Shown in pieces: positions 34,288-41,584 of a stretch of DNA of 48,051 nt. Source of the DNA: an uncultured Acidobacteriota bacterium (GTDB lineage: Bacteria; Acidobacteriota; Thermoanaerobaculia; UBA5066); the NCBI GenBank assembly GCA_903845115.1, contig CAIMWE010000174.1, positions 1-48,051 of the forward strand, written 5' to 3'. Under the pieces are notes generated by a model, which worked only from the letters and a program-made list of their open reading frames with translations, did no database searches and had not been told where the DNA came from. A program made the position numbers and the translations under genes. Every line of letters starts with the position of its first letter. Position 1 is the first letter of the stretch.

Positions 34288-34323
34288 CCGTGGCTGGTCG
34301 AAGAAGAAGGGTACGACGACGGG
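34288..34323 (-). pseudogene. Short glycosyltransferase-like fragment (PVVVPFFFDQP)
   Basis: Directly after the stop codon of the membrane-protein gene, in its frame, the minus strand reads PVVVPFFFDQP. This is again the GT1 C-terminal motif. Positions 34292-34318 match 31553-31579 at 26 of 27 bases, the same motif in the other fragment. Nothing else of a glycosyltransferase is visible here. Confidence 0.4.
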
Positions 34324-35064
34324 TCAGGCGGCGGGCTCGCCGGACGGGCCTATCGTCCTGCGGGAGGCCCGGTCCAGGGTTCCGGCGAGGAGGAAGCCCC
34401 AGAACAGGAGTGCCGAAGCGGCCATCTCGGCCGGGTAGAGGCCGGCGGTCTCGCCGAGCCGGGCCCGGGCGCCGACGAAGGCGATCACGAGAGTGCCGAG
34501 CGCGATGAGGACGTTGGCCCACATCCTGTAAGCGAACTCGGCCTTGCGCGAGAAGCGCCAGGCGGAGAGGACCGCCCCTCCGAGGAGCAGGATCGTCCCC
34601 GGGATGTTGAAGAAGAGCGACATCACCCTCGGGAACGTTCCACCGGGACCGAGCGCCTGTCCACCCACCGTGATGCCCGGGACCAGCTTCTCCAGGACGA
34701 GGTCCGTCCGGGCCGCACCCCAGGCGAAGACGGCAAGGCAGACGACGTTGAAGACGAGGTACGAGTGGCCCCAGATGCGGTTGCGGGTGAGGAGATAGAG
34801 CGTTCCGAGTCCGAGAAAGCCGACGAGGCTCGCGGCCAGGACGATGTAGACGCGGTAGACGACGGGATTCCACGAGCCCGTCGACTCCGACCACGACTCG
34901 AGGAAGGCAGCCACCGAGAAGAAGAGGAGGCCGGCCGTCCAGGCGAGCTGATGGGCGCGGCGGCGGAGGCGCCACTGCCGGAGGACGAGGAGAGCGAAGG
35001 CAAGGGCGAGGAGCGCCGTCGCGAGAGGCCACGACCAGTGCGACCAGAATGCTTCGTGCGTCAC
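34324..35064 (-). CDS. Seven-helix integral membrane protein of unknown function
   Basis: The 246-residue product starts at GTG 35064-35062. Hydropathy by eye gives about seven membrane segments: residues 11-27 (WPLATALLALAFALLVL), 38-54, 67-88, 96-114, 150-166, 182-200 and 210-226. Short charged loops separate them, and the C-terminus is Arg/Pro-rich. No catalytic motif, cofactor site or known transporter signature is visible. The Shine-Dalgarno is weak. It lies downstream of the lectin gene on the same strand with a 55-base gap, so it may share or have its own promoter. I do not recognise the family. Confidence 0.8.
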   Translation of the reverse strand: MTHEAFWSHWSWPLATALLALAFALLVLRQWRLRRRAHQLAWTAGLLFFSVAAFLESWSESTGSWNPVVYRVYIVLAASLVGFLGLGTLYLLTRNRIWGHSYLVFNVVCLAVFAWGAARTDLVLEKLVPGITVGGQALGPGGTFPRVMSLFFNIPGTILLLGGAVLSAWRFSRKAEFAYRMWANVLIALGTLVIAFVGARARLGETAGLYPAEMAASALLFWGFLLAGTLDRASRRTIGPSGEPAA

Positions 35065-35069
35065 CGGGG

Positions 35070-35095
35070 AACTCTACTCCGGAAAATACAGAGTT
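35070..35095 (-). promoter_or_regulatory. Small inverted repeat before the membrane-protein gene
   Basis: AACTCT (35070-35075) and AGAGTT (35090-35095) form a 6-bp inverted repeat around an AT-rich core, which on the minus strand includes TATTTT. It lies 5 bases upstream of the GTG start. It could be a promoter element or operator, but a repeat this short may be chance. Confidence 0.25.
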
Positions 35096-35119
35096 TCGCC
35101 CCCGCACCCCGTCAACGGG

Positions 35120-35563
35120 TCAGTGTCTGAGCTTCCACGTCTGCTGACGGGAGCCGTTGCACTGCCACACCTGGACGTTGCATCCGTTCTCGCGCTCGCA
35201 GGGCTTGTGAACGTCCAGACAGAGTCCGGCCCGGCTCCGGATCACTCCCCCTTCCAGTTTCCATTTCTGCTGGGGGGAGCCGTTGCACTCCCAGACCTGG
35301 ACCTGGCAGCCGTCCTCCTCATGACAAGGGGCGTGGACGTCCAGACAGAGTCCCGCGCGGCTCCGGATCTCTCGTCCCTCGATCCTCCAGCGTTGCTGGC
35401 GCCTGTCGTTGCACTCCCAGACCTGGACCTGGCATCCGTTCTCGTTCTGACAGGGGGCATGCACGTCCAGGCACAGTCCGGCGCCGCTCCGGATCTCTTC
35501 CGCCAGCGCCGGGCTCGCGGTCAGACCGACCAGAACCAACAGGCCAAAGACCTTCCCGTTCAT
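35120..35563 (-). CDS. Secreted ricin-type beta-trefoil lectin (single RICIN domain)
   Basis: The ATG at 35563-35561 is preferred because a GGGGGG-rich ribosome site lies about 7 bases upstream; a GTG six codons earlier is possible. The 147-residue product has a signal peptide (residues 1-21, ending PALA before EE). Three near-identical repeats of about 40 residues follow, each with RSxAGLCLDVHxPC, then GCxVQVW, then CN and a QxW motif (QQRW, QQKW, QQTW). This is the complete beta-trefoil of ricin B-type carbohydrate-binding proteins, with the sugar-contacting Asp and Gln positions kept in each lobe. Paired Cys residues in each repeat suggest disulfides and an extracytoplasmic location. There is no attached enzyme domain, so it is probably a free or cell-surface lectin. 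The DNA repeats are also close, suggesting recent expansion or homogenisation. Confidence 0.9.
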   Translation of the reverse strand: MNGKVFGLLVLVGLTASPALAEEIRSGAGLCLDVHAPCQNENGCQVQVWECNDRRQQRWRIEGREIRSRAGLCLDVHAPCHEEDGCQVQVWECNGSPQQKWKLEGGVIRSRAGLCLDVHKPCERENGCNVQVWQCNGSRQQTWKLRH

Positions 35564-35857
35564 CACGTTTCCCCCCTTCACTCCAAGTCATCTGCTTCGA
35601 AGGCCCGAACCTGGTCCGCGGGACGGAAACAGCTCTCCGTCTCACGGCAAGACCAAATATATCGCAGGCAAGATCGTTCGCCGCGGCCCAGGCCCGAACC
35701 GATTTCGTATCTATTTCCAAAGGTCTTCCTGGCCATCGCAGCCGGACCGGAGGGAAGATACGGAATCAAGCGGGAGGCCGGGTCGTCGCGGGAGGGCGTT
35801 CGGCCCTTGCGGGTCGGCTCGGTCACCGGATCAAGCGAAAGGACAAAGAGGTACGAG
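35564..35857. other. Divergent intergenic region
   Basis: These 294 bases separate the lectin gene (minus) from the small secreted-protein gene (plus) and must contain both promoters. The only clearly AT-rich patch is around 35651-35662 (CCAAATATATCG). I could not assign convincing -35/-10 pairs, and I see no gene or structured RNA. Confidence 0.5.
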
Positions 35858-36394
35858 ATGAAACGAACACTTCTGCTCACGGGTCTGGCGGCCTTTCTCT
35901 GTGGGCTCCCGGCGGGGAGCGCTCTCGCCCAGGAGACGAAGCCGGAGGTGAAGGCGGTGGCGAAGCCGGAAGCGGCTCCCGTCATGAGCGACAAGGAGAA
36001 GGCCGAGTTCGCAAAGCAGGTCGACTTCTTCGTCCAGGTGGCGTCGTACGGTGAGGCCCACAAGGACCCGCTGGCCCTCGTCACCGCCGTTCGGCTGCTG
36101 GACGACCTGCCGTTCACCTCGGTCGCCCGGCCGGGCGAGGGAGAGAAGAGCGGTCCTCCGTACGACCGCGACGCCCTGATCGCACAGGCGAAGGCGTCCG
36201 CCGGCGGCGACGCGGGCCTCCTCGCGATCATCGAGAAGGTCCAGGACGCCCCCGAGCCGACGGCCGTCCGTGGAGGCGGACATCGTCCGCCTCCGCCGCC
36301 CCGCTACTACGATCGGAATTACCACGAGCGTCACTACCGCTGCCGCTGGGTCCGCGAGTGCCACCGCGGCAACTGCGAGTGGGTCTGCCGGTAA
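35858..36394 (+). CDS. Small secreted protein with Cys/His-rich C-terminus, unknown function
   Basis: The ATG at 35858 follows AAGAGG at a suitable distance. The 178-residue product starts with a clear signal peptide (MKRTLLLTGLAAFLCG to SALA, about 24 residues). An Ala/Lys/Pro-rich stretch and a helical domain (about 45-130) follow. The tail has a polyproline run and then a Tyr/Arg/His/Cys-rich end with RCRWVRECHRGNCEWVCR. The four Cys and several His residues at the end could form disulfides or bind a metal. I do not recognise a family. A strong hairpin lies just downstream, so it is probably transcribed alone. Confidence 0.75.
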   Translation: MKRTLLLTGLAAFLCGLPAGSALAQETKPEVKAVAKPEAAPVMSDKEKAEFAKQVDFFVQVASYGEAHKDPLALVTAVRLLDDLPFTSVARPGEGEKSGPPYDRDALIAQAKASAGGDAGLLAIIEKVQDAPEPTAVRGGGHRPPPPPRYYDRNYHERHYRCRWVRECHRGNCEWVCR

Positions 36395-36425
36395 GCTGAC
36401 CTCCCCCCGAAACCTCGCCCGTTCT

Positions 36426-36455
36426 CCCGCTCTGCTCCCGGCCGGAGCGAGCGGG
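36426..36455 (+). terminator. GC-rich hairpin, probable terminator of the small secreted-protein gene
   Basis: CCCGCTC-T-GCTCC (36426-36438) pairs with GGAGCGAGCGGG (36444-36455) around the 5-base loop CGGCC, giving a 12-bp stem with one bulged T. It begins 31 bases after the stop codon at 36394. It is followed by a G run instead of T residues, so it is not a classical intrinsic terminator. It could also act on the downstream gene's leader. Confidence 0.4.
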
Positions 36456-36507
36456 GGGGCGGGCCTCAGCTCGAGTCGCGGCGCGCGCTTGCGACGGGAG
36501 GCCCCCG

Positions 36508-39500
36508 GTGATTCGTCGAACGTCTACTCGGGCCGCTCTCGTCTCGCCCGACCGCCCCCCCCTTCCGCGAATCTCGACGTCCCTTCTCCTCGTCGTCTTC
36601 CTCTCTGCCTTCTCTGCCCTCGCTGCCGAGGGGAGCGAGCCGGCCGCGAGGGGGGCCGGCTCGCCGGCCGACGAGGGCGCCAGGCTCCTCCTGGAGGAGA
36701 AGTACGACGAGGCCGCCGCACGTGCGGGCGAGGCCCTCGAGGCGGCCTCCCGGTCGCTCCCGAAGGACCACCCGGACGTCGCGGCCCTCCTCCAGCTCCT
36801 CGCGCGGACCGAGTCGGCCCGCGGAGACTACGGAGCGGCCGACTCCTACGCCAAGAGGGCCTGGGGAATTCGCGAAAGGTCGCTGGGCAAGGAGAGCCCG
36901 GAGGTCTCGGAAACGCTCGTCCTCCTGGGGCGCATCGCGCTCTCGGCCAATCGCCCCGCGGACGCGGAGCGTTTCTGCAAGGGGGCCCTGGACTCCACCA
37001 CCGCCCGTGCGGGCGCAGACGACCTCGCGACGGCGCCGGCCCGGACCTGCCTCGGCATGCTCGCCTCCAACCGGGGCCAGTACCAGATGGCCGAAGAGAT
37101 CTTCAGGAGGGTCCTCGAGATCCGGGAGAAGAGCCTCGACCCCGGTGCCGCCGACCTGCTCCAGAGCAAGAGCCTCCTCGCGGGGCTCGACCTGACGCTC
37201 GGCCGGTACTCCGAGGCCGAAGCGCTCTATCGACAAGTGATCACGCTCCGCGAGAAAAACCTCGGCAGCTCGCATTCCTCGCTCGCCTGGGGCCTCGACG
37301 GCATGGCCGAGCTCTTCGAGATCACGGGACGATCCCGGGAGGCCGAGCCGCTCCGCCAACGCTCGCTCCGGATCCGGGAGGAACGGCTCGGGGCCAATCA
37401 CCCCCAGGTCGCCCGCTCCCTCACGTCTCTTGCGGAGCTCGACAAGGACCTCTCCCGGTACGACCAGGCCCTCGCCGGGTGCGACCGGGCCGACGAGATC
37501 CTCCGCCGCCGCGGCGAGAGCGACCAGCCCGCTGCGGCCCGTGTCCTCAACGTTCGGGCCGAAGTGGCCCTTTCGCGGGGAGAGTCCGAGAGAGCGGAGC
37601 TTCTCGGGAAGAGAGCGCTCGGGATCCGGGAAAGGACCCTGGGGCCGGCGCATCCCTCGACGGCCGAGAGCCTGATGCTCCTCGGGCGCGTCGCCTCGGC
37701 CCGGGGGAAGGCCGAGGAGGCCCGGGAGCTCGTCTCCCGGGCGCTGAAGATCCGTGAGGACGCCTTCGGGCCGGAGCACCTCGAAGTCGCGCGGAGCCTC
37801 GCCGCCCTCGGCTCCAACCTGCTCGCCCGGGCGAGGTACGCCGAGGCCCAAGCCGCCTTCAGGAGGGCCCTCGAAATCCGGGAGCGGACGCTGAGCTCCG
37901 ATCATCCCGACATCGCCACGAGCCTTGGCCTCCTCGCCCGCCTCTACGTGACGCAGGGAAAGTACGCCGAAGCCGAGCCGCTCCTGACTCGATCCGCCGC
38001 GATGAGGGACGCCGCGGGGGACGCGGGACTCCGGCAGATCCCCTGGAGCCTCGGCGCCCGCGCCGAGTTCCAGGAGATCCTCGGGAACACCGCGGCCGCC
38101 GAGTCCCTCTATCGCAGAGCCCTCGAGATCCGCCGCGCGCAGCTCGGCGACGATCATCCGCAGGTGGCCCTCTCTCTCCGTTCCCTCGCGTCGCTCCAGC
38201 GGACGAACGCGCGGTACGCCGACGCGCTTCGGCTGGCCGAGGAAGCGCTGGCGATCAACCGGAAGAAATACGGAAACGGACACCCTCAGGTCGCGGCCTG
38301 TCTGCACACCCTCTCGGAGATCCGGGCCGCCCTCGGCGAGTACGAGACGGCCGACCAGCTCTGCCGGCAGGCCCTCGGAACGCGGGAGGCGCGGCTCGGG
38401 AAGGACCATCCCGACGTGGCGGAGAGCCTCCAGCTCCTCGGTTCGATCTCCCGTTCGAGGGGCCAGAACGCCGACGCCGAGACCGCGCTCGGGGAAGCGC
38501 TCCGGATCCGGGAGGCCGCGTTCGGGCCGGATCACCCGGCCGTCGCCCAGAGCCTCACGTCGCTCGGACAGCTCTCCCTGACGAGGGGTCGCTACGCCGA
38601 GGCCGAGGCACAGCTGAAGAAGGGTCTCCTGATCCGCCAGAAGACGCTCGTCCCGGAGCACCAGGACATCGCGTCGAGCCTGGGGGCGCTCGCCCGCCTC
38701 TACGTGACGCTCGGGCGTTACGCGGAAGCCGAGCAGCTCCTCGCACGATCCCTGGCGATCCGCGAGAAGCTCGCCGGGAACGACCATCCCCGCTACGCCG
38801 CGAGCGCAACGACCGTCGCGGAGCTCTACGAGGCGATGGGCCGGTACCGGGACGCCGAGACCTTCTACCGGCGCGCCCTCGAGATCCGGGAGAAGGCCCG
38901 GGGAAGCGACCACCCGACGACCGCCCGGATCCTGACCTCTCTCGCCGGTCTCGAGCTCAAGCTGGGACGGTACGAGGCGGCCGAGGCCGGGGCGCGGAAG
39001 GCGATCGCGATCAACGAGGAGAAGCTGGGACGCGATCACCTCGAGACGGCTCGGAGCCTCCAGGTCCTCGCCGAGATCCTGATCTCGAAGGGAGCCTACG
39101 CCCAGGCCGAGCCCCTCTGCGCCCGCGCGATCGGCATCCGGGAGAGCGCCCTGACGAAGGACCACCCGCTCTGCGCGGAGAGCCGGATCACGCTGGCCAC
39201 CCTCTACCAGAACAGCGGCAGGTCGCGGGAGGCGGAGCGCGAGCACGCGAAAGCGCTCGAGATCCAGGAGAAATCGTTCGGGAAGGACCACCTCGAGGTC
39301 GCCGAGACCCTCGGTCTCCTCTGCAAGCTGGAACAGGCGCGGGGAGCATTCGACGAAGCGGAGAACGGCTTCCAGCGGGCCCTCGAGATCCGCCAGAAGG
39401 CTTTCGGGCTCGACCACCCCGACGTCGCCGAGAGTCTCGACCTGCTGGCGGGGCTCCTGGTGACCCGGAACCGTTTCAACGAAGCGGAGCAGCGGTACCG

Positions 39501-41433
39501 GACCGCCCTGACGATCCGCGAGAAGGGCCGGGGGGCCAACCAGGCGCCGGTCGCCGAGAGCCTCCACAACCTCGGCGCGCTCTACCGCAGGTCCGGCCGC
39601 TGGGAGGCCTCGGAGCACTCCCTCAAGGAGGCGTACGACATCCGGATGAAGGCCCTCGGCGAGGGCCACCCGAAGCTGTCGTCCACGGCGAAGGAGCTGG
39701 CCCTCCTCTACGCCGTCGAGGGGAGGCACCCGGAGAGCGACCGGCTCTTCCGGCAGCACGTCGACCTCGAGGAGAAGAAGCGCGACGACGTCTTCCTCCT
39801 CCTCTCCGAGCGGGAGAAGCTCGGCTACGTGAAGGAGACGGAGCGCTCCGTTCACGACTACCTGAGCCACACGGCGGCGGCCATGGGATCGGATCCGGAG
39901 GCCCTGGAGGGGACCCTGAACGCCTGGCTCCGGTGGAAGGGTTCCGTCATGGAGGCCCAGGGACGGCACCTCCGGGCCGCGCTCGCCTCGGGCGACCCCC
40001 GGGGACGCGCGCTGTTCGAGGAGCTGACCACCGTGCGGCAGGAGACCGTGAAGCTCCGCGCTGCTCGGCTGGCCGATCGATCCCTCGACGAGGACGCCCG
40101 GACCCTCGCGACCCTCCAGGAGCGCAAGGAGGCGCTCGAGGCGAAGCTCTCGAGCCTGAGCGCCGAATTCGCGTCCCACAGGCGAGCGGGGCGGGCGGAC
40201 GTCTCGACGATCGCGCGCATCCTTCCTCGCGACTCGCTCTACGTCGATTTCGCGCGGATCGCGTACCGCGACTTCCAGAAGGGCTCGAGCGAGCAGAGGT
40301 ACGTCGTCTTCGTCCTGCAGCCGGGAGAGAAGCCAGCCGTCTCTCTCGTCGACCTCGGGAGCGCCGAGGCGATCGACAAGGCGGTCGCGGCGTACCTCGG
40401 GGCGATGAGCTCGGCGCGGGATGGGTACGTCCCGAACCGGAGGAAGCTCGATCAGGAAGCCGGCGAGCTCCACCGCCTGCTGCTCCTCCCTCTCCAGCAG
40501 CAGCTCGCTGGCCGCCGGCAACTCTTCGTCAGTCCCGACGGCAGCCTCCAGCTGGTTCCCTTCGAGGTCCTCCGCAGCCCGGAGGGCGCCTACCTCGTCG
40601 AGTCGGTCCAGATCAGCTACGTCGCCGCCGGCCGGGACATCCTGAGGTTCGAGAGGAAGGATTCCGCTTCCGGGCGCGCGCCCGAGGCCGTGATCCTCTC
40701 CGACCCGAACTACGACCTGGGACTCAAGGCTCCGGATCCGGGTCTCGTCCACGTGACCGCCTCGCCGTCGAGAGGGGCCTTCCTGTCGTCGTTCTCCAGG
40801 CTGCCGGACACGCGGCTCGAGGCCGACGCGATCGAGGCGATCCTGAAGCAGCGGATGCGGATCGCGGTCCGGTCGTTCCAGGGAGACCAGGCCGTGGAGG
40901 CGGCCCTCACCTCCGTGGAGTCCCCGAAGATCCTCCATCTCGCGACACACGGGTACTTCCTGGGACAGGACGAGACGGCCCCCTCTCCGGGAGGGGTCGA
41001 GACCGGACAGGCCACGCTGAAGGACGACCCGATGTTTCGATCGGGACTCGCCCTGGCGGGAGTCAACTATTCCTTGAGAGCCGGGACCGACGGAGGGGTC
41101 GTCAGCGCGGAGAAGCTGATGGGCCTCCGGCTCGGACGGACCGACCTCGTCGTCCTGTCGGCCTGCGAGACAGGGGTGGGCGAGGTCCTGAGCGGAGAGG
41201 GGGTCTTCGGTCTGAAGCGGGCGTTCATCCTCTCCGGAGCCCGGGCGGTCGTTCTGAGCCTCTGGAGCGTGCCGAGCGCCGAGACCCGGGAGCTCATGAC
41301 GACCTTCTACAACTTGATGGCGGACGGGAAATCGAAGGCCGAGGCGTTGCGTCAGGCCAAGCTCGAGATGGCCAAGGAGAAGCCGAACCCCTTCTACTGG
41401 GGGGCCTTCGTCCTCATCGGGAATCCGCAGTAG
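36508..41433 (+). CDS. Exported TPR-repeat protein with C-terminal CHAT (caspase-like) protease domain
   Basis: The GTG at 36508 follows GGGAGG at 36498. The 1641-residue product has a positively charged start and a hydrophobic segment (about residues 22-40, SLLLVVFLSAFSALAA), typical of an export signal or anchor. Residues about 50-1110 are roughly two dozen kinesin-light-chain-type TPR repeats of 42 residues (pattern YxEAExLxxRALxIREKxLGxDHPxVAxSLxxLA). After a helical linker, the CHAT domain occupies about 1300-1641. Its catalytic pair is visible: His1481 in HLATHGYF and Cys1553 in LSACETGVG, followed by the typical SLWSVP and NPFYWGAFVL segments. CHAT domains are caspase-family cysteine peptidases; TPR arrays usually recruit partners or substrates. 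No partner gene is obvious next to it. The last 20 bases overlap an antisense esterase remnant. Confidence 0.93.
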   Translation: MIRRTSTRAALVSPDRPPLPRISTSLLLVVFLSAFSALAAEGSEPAARGAGSPADEGARLLLEEKYDEAAARAGEALEAASRSLPKDHPDVAALLQLLARTESARGDYGAADSYAKRAWGIRERSLGKESPEVSETLVLLGRIALSANRPADAERFCKGALDSTTARAGADDLATAPARTCLGMLASNRGQYQMAEEIFRRVLEIREKSLDPGAADLLQSKSLLAGLDLTLGRYSEAEALYRQVITLREKNLGSSHSSLAWGLDGMAELFEITGRSREAEPLRQRSLRIREERLGANHPQVARSLTSLAELDKDLSRYDQALAGCDRADEILRRRGESDQPAAARVLNVRAEVALSRGESERAELLGKRALGIRERTLGPAHPSTAESLMLLGRVASARGKAEEARELVSRALKIREDAFGPEHLEVARSLAALGSNLLARARYAEAQAAFRRALEIRERTLSSDHPDIATSLGLLARLYVTQGKYAEAEPLLTRSAAMRDAAGDAGLRQIPWSLGARAEFQEILGNTAAAESLYRRALEIRRAQLGDDHPQVALSLRSLASLQRTNARYADALRLAEEALAINRKKYGNGHPQVAACLHTLSEIRAALGEYETADQLCRQALGTREARLGKDHPDVAESLQLLGSISRSRGQNADAETALGEALRIREAAFGPDHPAVAQSLTSLGQLSLTRGRYAEAEAQLKKGLLIRQKTLVPEHQDIASSLGALARLYVTLGRYAEAEQLLARSLAIREKLAGNDHPRYAASATTVAELYEAMGRYRDAETFYRRALEIREKARGSDHPTTARILTSLAGLELKLGRYEAAEAGARKAIAINEEKLGRDHLETARSLQVLAEILISKGAYAQAEPLCARAIGIRESALTKDHPLCAESRITLATLYQNSGRSREAEREHAKALEIQEKSFGKDHLEVAETLGLLCKLEQARGAFDEAENGFQRALEIRQKAFGLDHPDVAESLDLLAGLLVTRNRFNEAEQRYRTALTIREKGRGANQAPVAESLHNLGALYRRSGRWEASEHSLKEAYDIRMKALGEGHPKLSSTAKELALLYAVEGRHPESDRLFRQHVDLEEKKRDDVFLLLSEREKLGYVKETERSVHDYLSHTAAAMGSDPEALEGTLNAWLRWKGSVMEAQGRHLRAALASGDPRGRALFEELTTVRQETVKLRAARLADRSLDEDARTLATLQERKEALEAKLSSLSAEFASHRRAGRADVSTIARILPRDSLYVDFARIAYRDFQKGSSEQRYVVFVLQPGEKPAVSLVDLGSAEAIDKAVAAYLGAMSSARDGYVPNRRKLDQEAGELHRLLLLPLQQQLAGRRQLFVSPDGSLQLVPFEVLRSPEGAYLVESVQISYVAAGRDILRFERKDSASGRAPEAVILSDPNYDLGLKAPDPGLVHVTASPSRGAFLSSFSRLPDTRLEADAIEAILKQRMRIAVRSFQGDQAVEAALTSVESPKILHLATHGYFLGQDETAPSPGGVETGQATLKDDPMFRSGLALAGVNYSLRAGTDGGVVSAEKLMGLRLGRTDLVVLSACETGVGEVLSGEGVFGLKRAFILSGARAVVLSLWSVPSAETRELMTTFYNLMADGKSKAEALRQAKLEMAKEKPNPFYWGAFVLIGNPQ

Positions 41434-41560
41434 GGGGAGCGGTCCTCGCGAGAAAGGGCTGGAGATCTCTGGTCAGGACGGCCGCGACGACGCGCTGACC
41501 GGCCGGATTGGGATGGACGCCGTCGGGGAGATTCAGCTCGGGCCTGGAGTGTCCAGCCAC
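41414..41560 (-). pseudogene. C-terminal remnant of a GDSL/SGNH esterase
   Basis: The minus strand reads ELNLPDGVHPNPAGQRVV, then AAVLTRDLQPFLAR, and stops at TGA 41416-41414. The DGVHPNPAG block is the final catalytic motif (Asp-x-x-His) of GDSL/SGNH hydrolases, followed by the usual C-terminal helix. The rest of the enzyme, including the GDS nucleophile block, is absent; upstream the neighbouring gene ends at 41585. The remnant's stop lies inside the 3' end of the TPR-CHAT gene. Confidence 0.6.
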
Positions 41561-41584
41561 TGCGACCGGGCCTCTGCCTCGAAG

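Noticed and set aside
33968-35107. A 379-codon minus-strand frame over the membrane protein and vapB remnant
   Set aside because: Its first two thirds are low-complexity antisense-like sequence. Only the short VapB-like stretch is meaningful, and it lacks a start and has lost its stop.
35120-35563. Ricin-like toxin
   Set aside because: Only the carbohydrate-binding beta-trefoil is present; there is no N-glycosidase or other toxic domain.
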